A stretch of 64,000 bases of DNA from Flammeovirga pectinis (GTDB lineage Bacteria > Bacteroidota > Bacteroidia > Cytophagales > Flammeovirgaceae). Positions 9,064 to 18,768 of this stretch are shown here, piece after piece (position 1 is the first letter of the stretch; each line of letters begins with the position of its first letter). Under the pieces are notes generated by a model. It was not told the origin of the DNA. It saw only the letters and a program-made list of their open reading frames with translations, and did not search any database. A program made the position numbers and the translations under genes. The stretch is from NCBI RefSeq assembly GCF_003970675.1, contig NZ_CP034563.1, positions 310,001-374,000 of the forward strand, given 5' to 3'.

Positions 9064-10878
9064 ATGAAACAGTTACTATACACAGCATTCATCGTACTCC
9101 TCATTTCTATAGTGAGTTGTCAAAAAAATGATCCTATAAACACTGTAGGAACAGAATATATGGATTCTCTTACTTATTCAAGTACACTATTTTATCCATT
9201 AGATAACATGGAGTCAGACGCTCCTGTTTATGATAATACTTTTGGTGTTCATTTCCAGTTAGAGAACTTTTATAGTGCAGACCCTGCAGATTCAATGCTC
9301 TATGAAAATGCATCTATTGATAAAGAAACAGGGGTTATTTCTATTAATGATGGTACTCAACTAGAGTTAGGAAAAGAATATTTTGCAGATGTTGCAGCAT
9401 TTACTGTAAGTGGCAAAAGACTTTTCTCTAAAGTATGGACAATGGGTGTAACAAATGTAGAAGGCGAACTTTTCTATTCTTACCCTGCCCCTAGTTACGA
9501 ACGTAATTTTGAAGGTGAAGTAGCTCACTTAGACAGTGTAGACTTTACTGAAAATGTAGAAATGAGTACTTTCCAATTGTTAGATGCTCCTAGAGGATTT
9601 GAAATTGATGAAGAAAACGGTCATATTTTAAAAACAGGATATGTAGAAGTAGGTAAATACCCTTTAACTGTACAAGCCAACACTACTGCTGGTTCTACCA
9701 TTAAAAAAGATATTGTAATGGTAAATATTTACGGTGCTCCTGTACTAACTTACCAACCTAGCTTCTTTAAAATTCAAGGAAACTACGACATTACTGCTAC
9801 ACCAACTGAATTAGATTTCTTAGACGGTGCCGTTTTCAGTATTAAAGATAATAGTGGTTTATCGGGTATTTCAATAGATCAAAATGCAGTAATTACTTTA
9901 CCAGAAAACCATAATAATGCAATTGGAGAATATTCTGTTACAGTTGTTGCAGTAGTAGATGCACAAACATTCGAATTTGAAGAAGCTATTAAAATAGAGA
10001 TAGTTGATATGATTTCTCCTGAAATTACGTTTGCAGAAAATAAGGTAACTCTATCTCCTTGGACTCCTTATACTTTAACTCCAGAGTTATTCTCACTTCC
10101 TAGAAATACGACAGTAGCATTAGAAACTGTGTTACCTACAGGAATGGCATTTGATGCAACAACTGGTGTTATTACTATAGACGAAGATCAAGAATTTGCA
10201 GATGCAACCTATCCTATTACAATGGTAGCTTCAACTCCAGAAGGTGATGTTAGATTGGAAAATCTTGTACAAGTTGTAATCGAAATGAAAGAGGAAATTC
10301 TTTTAGAAGATGATATGACAGAAAGTTCATTAAGAGACGACTATATCACACAGCAAATTGTTGAAGGAGATGAAGAAAGAAGTGGTGCCAATTGGAATAC
10401 TACTGGATCAAGAGATTATTGTAGATCACAAGCCAACGTTTGGAGTGGTACTTATATTAGACATAGTTACATTGCGGTTAGCTATGAGATTGATAATGTA
10501 AAGAGAGCAACTCTTACATTTGATAATGGAGTAAACAAAGATCTTAAAGATGAAAATGGTTATAGAGAAGACTTCTTCTCTGTAAATTACAGTAGTAATT
10601 TCACAGGGTCAGATGATATTCATTCTGCTACTTGGACTAAAGATTCTAATGCAAATATCTCTAGAACAGGTACTGATATTGACAACGGGCAATACATTAA
10701 TTCTGGAGTATTAGAAATTCCTACAGAATTTATTAACGGTAACCGTTTAAATATAGCGTGGTTAGCATTTAAAGATTATATCAATATTCCTGACACAGTA
10801 GCTAAGACTGGTCATACATTTGGCTTTAAAAATATTGTGATCAAAACATATAGTAAATACGATGCAATCATTGAGTAA
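9064..10878 (+). CDS. Putative surface glycan-binding lipoprotein (PUL 1)
   Basis: A 604-residue lipoprotein (lipobox SIVSC, Cys19, followed by QKND, similar to outer-surface export signals). The body is beta-rich with three or four successive cadherin/Ig-like repeats, each with a phrase of the type GFEIDEENGHI, GISIDQNAVITLP or GMAFDATTGVITI, as in putative Ig domains. The last ~200 residues (from about 415) look like a lectin-type jelly roll (SRDYCRSQANVWSG, IAVSYEID). Position after SusC, SusD and an enzyme, and the lipid anchor, suggest a SusE/F-position surface glycan-binding protein. No catalytic motif was recognised. It begins 13 bp after the fusion gene and is the last gene before a terminator. 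Confidence 0.75.
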   Translation: MKQLLYTAFIVLLISIVSCQKNDPINTVGTEYMDSLTYSSTLFYPLDNMESDAPVYDNTFGVHFQLENFYSADPADSMLYENASIDKETGVISINDGTQLELGKEYFADVAAFTVSGKRLFSKVWTMGVTNVEGELFYSYPAPSYERNFEGEVAHLDSVDFTENVEMSTFQLLDAPRGFEIDEENGHILKTGYVEVGKYPLTVQANTTAGSTIKKDIVMVNIYGAPVLTYQPSFFKIQGNYDITATPTELDFLDGAVFSIKDNSGLSGISIDQNAVITLPENHNNAIGEYSVTVVAVVDAQTFEFEEAIKIEIVDMISPEITFAENKVTLSPWTPYTLTPELFSLPRNTTVALETVLPTGMAFDATTGVITIDEDQEFADATYPITMVASTPEGDVRLENLVQVVIEMKEEILLEDDMTESSLRDDYITQQIVEGDEERSGANWNTTGSRDYCRSQANVWSGTYIRHSYIAVSYEIDNVKRATLTFDNGVNKDLKDENGYREDFFSVNYSSNFTGSDDIHSATWTKDSNANISRTGTDIDNGQYINSGVLEIPTEFINGNRLNIAWLAFKDYINIPDTVAKTGHTFGFKNIVIKTYSKYDAIIE

Positions 10879-10901
10879 TTGATAGATTAAAGTTATATTT
10901 G

Positions 10902-10937
10902 AAAGGAAGGGTAATTCAACTTACTCTTCCTTTTTTT
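10902..10937 (+). terminator. Rho-independent terminator of the PUL 1 operon
   Basis: A 13 bp stem (10902-10914 pairing with 10921-10933, one G-T wobble) with a 6-base loop and a run of T at 10931-10937, 24 bp after the stop of the surface lipoprotein. It separates the susCD operon from the HTCS gene. Confidence 0.8.
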
Positions 10938-10995
10938 GAAATACTAACTAACTAACTTTTTCTATTAACAGCACTAAATTAATAATGTCAGCTAT

Positions 10996-13900
10996 ATGAA
11001 ATTGAAAGCCTTATACTTTATCTTTTTAGTACAACTTTTTTCTGTTTCTGCCTTTGCACAATGGAATGAAACATTTCAGTTTGACAACTTTAATGTCCAA
11101 AATGGATTGTTAAGTCACATTGTTCATGATATTGAGAATGACCATAGAGACTTTACTTGGGTACTTACACCTAATGGTATTCAGCGCTTTGATGGTACTT
11201 CTTTTAAAACCTACAATGTTATTACAAAAGACAAAGAGGAAATCCATTACTATAAAAATAATTCAGGGATTTTTATTGATAGTAAAAAAGATATCTGGCT
11301 ACATAATCAATATGGTGTTTTTAAATATGACAGTCTTTTAGATGAGTTCAAACAGTTTAAAATCAAGAACTTTGCAAATAAAAAAGCCGTTACAAGTATC
11401 TTAGAAAAAGAGGGTAAATACTATTTCTTTTCATGGCAAATGCTTGTGATATGGAACCCCGAAACTGACACCTCAAAAAAAATATTTATAAAAAAGAGAA
11501 TTACATCTACATGTGATTACGGAAGTCAGGGTATCTTAATTGGCAGTCCTAATGGTTTGCAATTAATTAAAAATGATGAGCTTGTAGATTTTCAACTGTA
11601 TGGAAATAACCTTAGAGGGGCAGGCATAACCTGTTTGTTTAAAAGTTCTGATAATACAATTTGGATAGGAACATATAATAAAGGTATCTATCAGATTAAA
11701 AACAATACAATACAGCACATTAAGAACAATATTGATTATAAAATTAGTGAACTGAAAATTTTTAATAATAAAGTTGTTGCTGGTACAGATGGCTACGGAA
11801 TGCTTGTTTTTGATTTAGATGGCCATGAAGTAGACAATTCTAGCTTAAAATTACTCCACGGTTTACCTATTAATAAAATTGATATTGATCAATACCAAAG
11901 GTTGTGGATTTCGTCTTTTGGAAGAGGGTTATTTTTACACAATCCATACAAACCATATCTTAGAAAAATTAATATTGATCCAGAGCCTAACGTACATGCT
12001 CAGAGTGGATTTACGTCTTTTATGGATAGTAAAAAAAGACTTTGGTTAGGAACAGATAAAGGGATTGTTATTCGTGATAAAAATGGTAAGAAGAAGTTTC
12101 TAAAACCAAATCATTTTATCAAAAAATTTAAGCGTAACGAGAGTTTTGTCATTAATAATATTCAAGAAGATAGGCAAGGTAATTTTTGGGTATCTAGTTA
12201 TGGTTTCGGCTTGTTTTACATTAATGGAGACAGCTACGAAATAGAAAAAACAATTAAGACGTTTACGGCTGATGGTAAGAAATACAGCAGCAAATTTATT
12301 ATTCAGATACAACTTTACGGTAATAAGATGTGGTTTAAACTGGTAAAAGGCCTAGCCTTTGAAATGGATTTAAGCAATAATTCTTATACTATGTTACCTA
12401 TAAGTAGTGTATCTAACATTCTATACAGCAGTAAAAGTGCTACACTTTATGTTACAAACCATGACGGTGTGTTTGCAATAAATGGTAAAGACAAAAAATT
12501 AATTATTCCACTAAAAAATCGCTCTGTTTCTTCTATTGTTCCCATAGATGAAAGATACTATTTAATAGGTACAGAATCCAATGGCTTGTTTAGAATGGAT
12601 ACGGAAACAAAAACCCTTGATAAACTTGTTATTAAAGAAGGGAAAAGATTACCCAATCACGTTACTCAGATTTTAAACACAGGGTTTAAAGAGTTTATTG
12701 TAATGGGCGATAATTCGATTATTAGTTTTACTTACGATCATAAATCAAATACTCCTTCTGAAACCCAAGAAATTGTTAACCAAATAGAGGCACACCAAGG
12801 GGCTTCATCAAGATATAATTATTCTTTAATTATTGGTTCTTATGATGGGTTTTATCAGTTTCCATTAAACTTTAAAGAAGACCTAAAAAAGAAGCACCAT
12901 ATTTTCTTTAACGAATTAGAAATTGACGGTAAAAAAGTTTCTCCTATAAACAGCGAAACCCTTACCAATACTATAGAACATGCCAAAGAAATTACTTTAA
13001 ACCACCCTGATAAGAGTTTCAACTTAGAAATTACATCTACAGAATACGATGATGATAACCTTTTATATAGTTGGAAATTGGATGGTTTTGAAGACAACTT
13101 TAACAGAAGAAGTAATACAAAAGAAATTAGCTATCAGAATTTACCTTACGGAACTTATGAGTTAAAAATTAAACTCTATTCTGGTAGAAAGATTAAGGAA
13201 CTTTCTTCTAGGTCATTAATTATTAGTGTCAAACCTCCTTTTTGGAAAACGACTTGGGCCTATTTATTCTACCTTGTTGGGGCAATAATTCTGTTGTATT
13301 TGGTATATCAATGGTACCATGATAATGTTCAGCAAAAGCATTTAAAAGCAAGGAACGCTATGTTTGCAGAAATTGCTCATGAGTTAAGAACACCACTTAC
13401 ACTTATGCAAGGTCCTCTTCAAAAATTAGAAGAAGATACAGATTTAGATGCATCTGCTACTCGTTTAATGAGTATGGTTAGAAGTAATTTAACGCGTTTA
13501 AATAAGCGAATTACTCAATTATTAGACTATGAAAGGGTAAACGAGATCAATGAACAATTACAGGTAAAAACCTTTGATATTTTAGATCTTACAAAGGTTT
13601 TAATTAGAGATTTTGACCCACTTATTCAGAAGAAAGGCGTAACCATTGCTATCTCTACTAAAGAAGAGAAGCTAATTGTTACTTTAGACTTTGATAAAGT
13701 AGAGAAAATCATCTATAATCTTATCTCTAACGCTATCAAATACTCTAAAGAAAAAGATACAATTACGATTGTTTTAGAGAAAGAAGCTAACTCCTTTAAA
13801 TTCAATATTCAAGACCATGGTATTGGTATTCCTAAAGGGAATCAGAAACATATTTTCAAGCGTTTTTATAGAGCTGAAAATGTAATGAAAAATCATAAAG

Positions 13901-14883
13901 TGGGTAGTGGAATTGGGTTAGTATTATCGTATAAATATACGGCAATGATGAGTGGTAAACTTCATTTTGAAAGTGAAGAAAATCAGCAAACAACCTTCTT
14001 CTTAGAGCTCCCTTTAAAGGTTAATGGTATTTTAAGTGATACTGTACCAAGTGAAATTTCTCATTATGGAGAAGAGTTTTCTGAGAAAGACAAAGAAAAG
14101 TACGATTATAGAATTGCAGTTGCAGAAGACAATGCAGAATTAAGAGCATTCATCAAAACTTCGTTATCAGATAGCTTTACTATTGAAGTTTACGAGAACG
14201 GTAAAGAATGTTATGACGCTCTTTTAGAAGAAGATTTTGATTTAGTGCTGAGTGATGTAATGATGCCTATTATGAACGGTTACGAACTCTGCGACAAAAT
14301 TAAAGGAAACATTGAAACATCTCACCTACCAATTATCTTATTAACTGCTTTAAATGCATCAATGTATAAAGCAGAAGGTTATATGCATGGGGCTGATCAT
14401 TACGTAATTAAACCTTTCGATATCCGTATGTTAAAGTACAGGATTATCAGTTTAATTGAGAATAGAAAATCTTTAAGTAGCTTCTATCAGAATAAGATTC
14501 AAAAAGGAATTGTAATAGAAAAAATTCACGCTAAAACAGATTCAATAGACAATAAATTCTTACAAGATATTGATGAATTAATTGATACTAATCTGATGAA
14601 TCCAAACTATAACGTGATGGAAATCTGTAAAGATATCGGTATGAGTAGACCTGTTTTATACAGAAAGTTAAAAGCACTTACTAAGTTGTCTCCTAAAGAA
14701 TATATTCAACACAAACGCCTAAATCACGCTAAAAAATTATTGATAGAATCTACTGAAAGTATCAGTACTATTGCTTATGAAAGTGGATATTCTGACCCTA
14801 AATATTTTAGTACTGTGTTTAAAAAGCAGTTCGGAATGTCGCCTAGTGAGTTCCTAAAACAAGGAGAAAAACAAAGTACCTAA
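10996..14883 (+). CDS. Hybrid two-component system (HTCS) sensor-regulator
   Basis: A 1295-residue single-polypeptide two-component system. After a signal peptide (about 1-21, AFAQ) come two seven-bladed propellers of Reg_prop repeats (for example DDFTWVLTPNGIQRFDG-like blades, NTIWIGTYNKGIYQ, DRQGNFWVSS), a Y_Y_Y domain (ISYQNLPYGTYELKIKL), one membrane helix at about 755-775, a histidine kinase with H-box AEIAHELRTP (His795), N-box NLISNAIKYS and G-box GIGLVLSYKY, a receiver domain with phospho-acceptor Asp1087 (LSDVMMPIMNGYEL) and a C-terminal AraC-type helix-turn-helix. In Bacteroidota such proteins bind a breakdown oligosaccharide in the periplasm and activate the adjacent PUL. Location straight after PUL 1 makes that locus the likely target. 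Confidence 0.96.
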   Translation: MKLKALYFIFLVQLFSVSAFAQWNETFQFDNFNVQNGLLSHIVHDIENDHRDFTWVLTPNGIQRFDGTSFKTYNVITKDKEEIHYYKNNSGIFIDSKKDIWLHNQYGVFKYDSLLDEFKQFKIKNFANKKAVTSILEKEGKYYFFSWQMLVIWNPETDTSKKIFIKKRITSTCDYGSQGILIGSPNGLQLIKNDELVDFQLYGNNLRGAGITCLFKSSDNTIWIGTYNKGIYQIKNNTIQHIKNNIDYKISELKIFNNKVVAGTDGYGMLVFDLDGHEVDNSSLKLLHGLPINKIDIDQYQRLWISSFGRGLFLHNPYKPYLRKINIDPEPNVHAQSGFTSFMDSKKRLWLGTDKGIVIRDKNGKKKFLKPNHFIKKFKRNESFVINNIQEDRQGNFWVSSYGFGLFYINGDSYEIEKTIKTFTADGKKYSSKFIIQIQLYGNKMWFKLVKGLAFEMDLSNNSYTMLPISSVSNILYSSKSATLYVTNHDGVFAINGKDKKLIIPLKNRSVSSIVPIDERYYLIGTESNGLFRMDTETKTLDKLVIKEGKRLPNHVTQILNTGFKEFIVMGDNSIISFTYDHKSNTPSETQEIVNQIEAHQGASSRYNYSLIIGSYDGFYQFPLNFKEDLKKKHHIFFNELEIDGKKVSPINSETLTNTIEHAKEITLNHPDKSFNLEITSTEYDDDNLLYSWKLDGFEDNFNRRSNTKEISYQNLPYGTYELKIKLYSGRKIKELSSRSLIISVKPPFWKTTWAYLFYLVGAIILLYLVYQWYHDNVQQKHLKARNAMFAEIAHELRTPLTLMQGPLQKLEEDTDLDASATRLMSMVRSNLTRLNKRITQLLDYERVNEINEQLQVKTFDILDLTKVLIRDFDPLIQKKGVTIAISTKEEKLIVTLDFDKVEKIIYNLISNAIKYSKEKDTITIVLEKEANSFKFNIQDHGIGIPKGNQKHIFKRFYRAENVMKNHKVGSGIGLVLSYKYTAMMSGKLHFESEENQQTTFFLELPLKVNGILSDTVPSEISHYGEEFSEKDKEKYDYRIAVAEDNAELRAFIKTSLSDSFTIEVYENGKECYDALLEEDFDLVLSDVMMPIMNGYELCDKIKGNIETSHLPIILLTALNASMYKAEGYMHGADHYVIKPFDIRMLKYRIISLIENRKSLSSFYQNKIQKGIVIEKIHAKTDSIDNKFLQDIDELIDTNLMNPNYNVMEICKDIGMSRPVLYRKLKALTKLSPKEYIQHKRLNHAKKLLIESTESISTIAYESGYSDPKYFSTVFKKQFGMSPSEFLKQGEKQST

Positions 14884-14979
14884 ACTACTTTTGTTACCGG
14901 TTGAAAAGCATTTTTTTAATAAAAATGAATTTTTTAATAATTTTATTTACGTTTATTATCGTTGATGCAAAAATTTAGT

Positions 14980-14987
14980 TAATTTTG
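14980..14987 (+). promoter_or_regulatory. Candidate -7 element of the caspase/OmpA operon (TAATTTTG)
   Basis: Matches TAnnTTTG and lies 35 bp before the ATG at 15022. A TTG at 14962-14964 is the only -33-like trimer and is a little close (15 bp). It follows the HTCS stop by about 97 bp, so the next operon probably has its own promoter. Confidence 0.45.
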
Positions 14988-15021
14988 TAGTTGCTCGTAT
15001 ATACTACATTTTTACTAAGTA

Positions 15022-16566
15022 ATGCAGACTATAAAAAATTATTCTTTACTACTCCTTTTATTGTTTTTTAGTTTTCAAATATTTGCAAAAGATCAGAAAC
15101 CTTCATGGATAAATTATGCAGAAAGAAATGCAAGTTATCCTAGAGATAAGTTTCTTGTTGGTTGGCAAGTAAAAGAAAATGTACCCAAAGAGGAAGTGCA
15201 AGAAGCTAGAAAAGAGCTTACCCAACTTGCAAAGGTTGAACTTGCCGAAGGCGTTTATGTTAAAATAGAAAGTGTAAGTAAAATGGATATTGGAAATGCT
15301 TCTGGAGCATCTTTCGAGAACTTTAAGCAAAACAGTACTTCATTCTCTAAAGTCAATATTAATGGTGTTCAACAAAAATACTATTACGACGAAAAAAACC
15401 TTACGCTTTATGTGTTAGTGTATGCCAATATTGCTGAAGTTATTAAGGTCAACCAGACTAAAATTACCGCACTTACAAGTAAATTATCTTCGTCTTTAAA
15501 GCAGGCAAAAAATAATAACACAAACGGTAATGCAATGCTCGCAAAAAAAGAGCTTAACAGATTATTACCTGTAATTAGAGAAATAGAAGAAATTTATACT
15601 GTTTCTATCACTTTAGGTCAAGCTATTAGTATTGACTACGAAGATTTTTTAGCAAAAGAAACAGAGGTATCTACACTTTTAAATGCATTAAACAATAGAA
15701 ATATAAATACAGTTTCCGAACTTTCAGTAGATATTTCTATGACTTTAAGTGATCAGCTTCAACTTTCTCAGCAACCTGTAAACTTAGAGTGTTTTACCTT
15801 TGAAGATACAAAAATGGGCAGCCGCTTTTCTAGAGAATTGTTCCAAAGGTTATCACTTGATTTAGGGAAAGAAGCGAAGTTTATTGTTAAGAATACAAGA
15901 GGAATTAGTCCTGCAAAATATACAATTACGGGAACTGTCTGGGAAAAAGAAAATCACCTTTCTATCATCTCTATTTTAAGAGAAAATGAAAGCGGAAGTG
16001 TAATTGGTAGTTCTGAAAGTCAGATTTTAAAATCGACATTAACAGAGAACGATTACAAACCTCAAAATCTTTCACAAGCAGTTTCAACACAACAACAATT
16101 TCTTTCTAATACTGTAGAAAACTCTGGTTTAAGTATGGATGTGCTTACAAACAAAGGGAACACAAGTACATTATTTACACAGGGAGAAAGAATGTCGTTG
16201 TATGTAAAAGCAAACAGACCTTGTTTTGTACGTTTTATTTACCACATGGCAGATGGTACAAAAATATTACTTCAAGACAATTATAAGATATCTCCAGATC
16301 AAGTAAATAAAATGATTAAGGTTAGTCAAGAGTTTGAATGCTCTGCCCCATTTGGTGTAGAAACACTACAAGCATTTGCCCGTACCGATATCCCTTTTGA
16401 ACCACTTAATGTTGTGCAGTACGATAGAATGTCAATCATTCAAGACGATCTACAAACAATTAATTCTAAGAATAGAAATTTAAGTCAAGGTCAATCGGAA
16501 GATATGCAAAATGAAATTGCTTTTTCGGAGAAACGTGTTGTAATAACAACACTACCAGCTCAGTAA
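15022..16566 (+). CDS. Exported LPP20-like / DUF4384 protein, first gene of caspase operon
   Basis: A 514-residue protein with a signal peptide (about 1-22, QIFAK). Residues about 25-140 resemble the LPP20 family (KPSWI, YPRDKFLVGWQ, then YYDEKNLTLYVLVYA). Residues about 365-450 match DUF4384, a beta-sandwich domain often found next to caspase-like or kinase proteins (LFTQGERMSLYVKANRPCF, FVRFIYHMADGTKILL, ETLQAFA). The middle resembles TolB-like/CsgG-type N-terminal folds only vaguely. It is the first of four same-strand exported proteins ending with a caspase at 23330. A role as an envelope scaffold or sensor for that caspase is inference. Confidence 0.75.
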   Translation: MQTIKNYSLLLLLLFFSFQIFAKDQKPSWINYAERNASYPRDKFLVGWQVKENVPKEEVQEARKELTQLAKVELAEGVYVKIESVSKMDIGNASGASFENFKQNSTSFSKVNINGVQQKYYYDEKNLTLYVLVYANIAEVIKVNQTKITALTSKLSSSLKQAKNNNTNGNAMLAKKELNRLLPVIREIEEIYTVSITLGQAISIDYEDFLAKETEVSTLLNALNNRNINTVSELSVDISMTLSDQLQLSQQPVNLECFTFEDTKMGSRFSRELFQRLSLDLGKEAKFIVKNTRGISPAKYTITGTVWEKENHLSIISILRENESGSVIGSSESQILKSTLTENDYKPQNLSQAVSTQQQFLSNTVENSGLSMDVLTNKGNTSTLFTQGERMSLYVKANRPCFVRFIYHMADGTKILLQDNYKISPDQVNKMIKVSQEFECSAPFGVETLQAFARTDIPFEPLNVVQYDRMSIIQDDLQTINSKNRNLSQGQSEDMQNEIAFSEKRVVITTLPAQ

Positions 16567-16612
16567 ATACTACAGATAAATAAACTCAACAAAGTTACAA
16601 TTCTATTTTTTT

Positions 16613-18751
16613 ATGAATACCTGTGCGAATAATAAGTGTATGATTAAAGAAAAGAACAACAAACATCTACTACTCGTAAAAAGTACTATCGTTTTTTGTT
16701 TTTTATTCTTTGCATGCCAATCACTACTACTAGCTCAAAGAGAGTATAAAAAACTACCCGACAATGTAAGTTCTAGTAGTTTTAGAGAATACGCTCCTAC
16801 CTTAAATGCTGAAGGAAATATTATGGTTTTCCAAGCAAATATGGGTGAGGGTAACCGTTGGGGTATTTATGAAACTACAACAGCAGACAATGGCGTAACA
16901 TGGACTGATCCTGTGCCTTTAGATAGTATTAATAATTATGGCGCACCAAACGATTTAATTGGCGGTCCGTCGATCTCTTATGACGGTAACACACTTTATT
17001 ACTTTGCCTCTTTTAAAGAAAGCTTAGGGTCTGAAGATATTTTCTATTCTACTCGTATTGGAGACAAATGGAGTTCTCCAAAAAACATTGGTGCACCTAT
17101 TAATACAGCACTTTACGAAGGTTTTCCAAGTGTAAGTGCAGACGGGCAAAGCATGTATTTTATTTGCTTCGATACATTAAATACAAGCGATACAGGAAGT
17201 AGCTGTTTTAGTATTAAAGTAGCAAAGAAAGATGGAAAAGGAAATTGGGCAGAACCTGTCTTTTTACCTGCTCCTATTAATTTAGGTTGTGAGAAAGCGC
17301 CAAGAATTTTGTCAGATGGTCGTTCATTAATATTCTCTTCTATACGTGCAGGTGGTAAAGGTAAATACGATTTATGGATGTCTAAATTGGGTTTTAATGG
17401 GGAATGGTCTGAACCTGTAAACTTAGATTTTGTAAATACTAAGCGAGACGATTTATATGCCTCTATTTCTGCTTCTGGAGAAACACTCTATTTTTTAAAT
17501 GATGGAGAAGTTGACCCTAAGGTTTTAAAAAAATACCCTAATATGAAAGGGCAAGAAGATATATTCACTGCCTTTATACCAGAACATTTTAGACTTTATA
17601 AAAACGTTACTTTCCAAGGTAAGGTATTTAATATTGAAGATAATTCTCCTGTTTCTGCAACTATAAGCGTAAGAGACAGGTCTACAACAGAAAAACTATT
17701 TGATTTACCCGTTGCTGAAGATGGTAAATATGCTTTGGTATTAACAGAAGGTATCGATTACGAAGCAAGTGTAAATGCAGAAGGTTATTCTAATATCATC
17801 TTCTCAGAAGATTTAACTGAGCTTGAAGAATACAAACAAATTAATAAAGACATAAGCCTTTTTAACCGTACAGATTTAGAATTAGAAATCTATGATGCGG
17901 ATTTAATGGAACTTATAAATGCTCAAATTCAAATTAAGAGCTTAACAACTCAAGAGATTATTACAGATATTGAAATTATTGAAAAAGAGAATATTAAACA
18001 TCTTTTGTTACCTATTGGTGATAAGTATGAATTAACAATCTCTAAAAACAATTTTCAGACTTCTGTATTTAACTTTGACTTAAGCTCATTTGTACTCTAT
18101 CAGAAATTTCAAAAATCTATTGAATTAGCTCCTAATAAAGTAGAATTAGAGTTTAATATTGCTGATGCCACAACGCATGAAGGGTTAGAGGCAATGATTT
18201 TCTTATACAACACAGATACTGATGAACGTATTGCAATCCCTGCCGAAATGGGTGCAGATGGTAAATACAAAGTAGAAGTGAGAGACGGTGCAAATTACCA
18301 AGTAGAGGTACGTAGCCCTAGAGGGTATTCATTCTTCTCTTCTAAGTTAAAAGCGGGTAAAAAGAAAAACTTTGATGTTGCACTTACAGAGTTAAAACCA
18401 AATACAAAACTCCCGTTAAAGGATATTCTATTTGAATCTAATTCTTCTGAAATTATAGAAAGTTCTTATAAAGAATTAAAGCGTTTGGTTAAGCTGATGA
18501 AGGATAACCCAAACATTGTTGTTGAACTTGCTGCTCATACAGATGATGTAGGGGCTGAAAATTACAATCAGAAACTATCTGAAAGTAGAGCACAAACTGT
18601 AGCCATGTATGTAATGCAATTCAATATTCCTAGAGCAAGACTTGCCCCTAGAGGATATGGAGAATCTCAACCATCAACTACCAATGATACGGAAGAGAAC
18701 AAGGCCAAGAACAGAAGAGTAGAATTAATGGTTCTTTCTATCAACAACTAA
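16613..18751 (+). CDS. PD40 beta-propeller / OmpA-family outer-membrane protein
   Basis: A 712-residue protein. The ATG at 16613 gives an unusually long N-terminus; an alternative ATG at 16640 gives MIKEKNNKHLLLV and a more normal signal peptide ending LLLAQ. Residues about 45-325 contain WD40-like (PD40) repeats: GGPSISYDGNTLYYFAS, EGFPSVSADGQSMYFICF, APRILSDGRSLIFSS, ASISASGETLYFLNDG. Two or three carboxypeptidase-regulatory-like beta domains follow (about 335-590). The C-terminal ~110 residues are an OmpA peptidoglycan-binding domain (LAAHTDDVGAENYNQKLSESR, RGYGESQP, NRRVEL). This architecture is common in Bacteroidota and anchors the protein between outer membrane and peptidoglycan. It starts 46 bp after the previous gene. 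Confidence 0.9.
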   Translation: MNTCANNKCMIKEKNNKHLLLVKSTIVFCFLFFACQSLLLAQREYKKLPDNVSSSSFREYAPTLNAEGNIMVFQANMGEGNRWGIYETTTADNGVTWTDPVPLDSINNYGAPNDLIGGPSISYDGNTLYYFASFKESLGSEDIFYSTRIGDKWSSPKNIGAPINTALYEGFPSVSADGQSMYFICFDTLNTSDTGSSCFSIKVAKKDGKGNWAEPVFLPAPINLGCEKAPRILSDGRSLIFSSIRAGGKGKYDLWMSKLGFNGEWSEPVNLDFVNTKRDDLYASISASGETLYFLNDGEVDPKVLKKYPNMKGQEDIFTAFIPEHFRLYKNVTFQGKVFNIEDNSPVSATISVRDRSTTEKLFDLPVAEDGKYALVLTEGIDYEASVNAEGYSNIIFSEDLTELEEYKQINKDISLFNRTDLELEIYDADLMELINAQIQIKSLTTQEIITDIEIIEKENIKHLLLPIGDKYELTISKNNFQTSVFNFDLSSFVLYQKFQKSIELAPNKVELEFNIADATTHEGLEAMIFLYNTDTDERIAIPAEMGADGKYKVEVRDGANYQVEVRSPRGYSFFSSKLKAGKKKNFDVALTELKPNTKLPLKDILFESNSSEIIESSYKELKRLVKLMKDNPNIVVELAAHTDDVGAENYNQKLSESRAQTVAMYVMQFNIPRARLAPRGYGESQPSTTNDTEENKAKNRRVELMVLSINN

Positions 18752-18768
18752 TAAAGACAGCAAACATT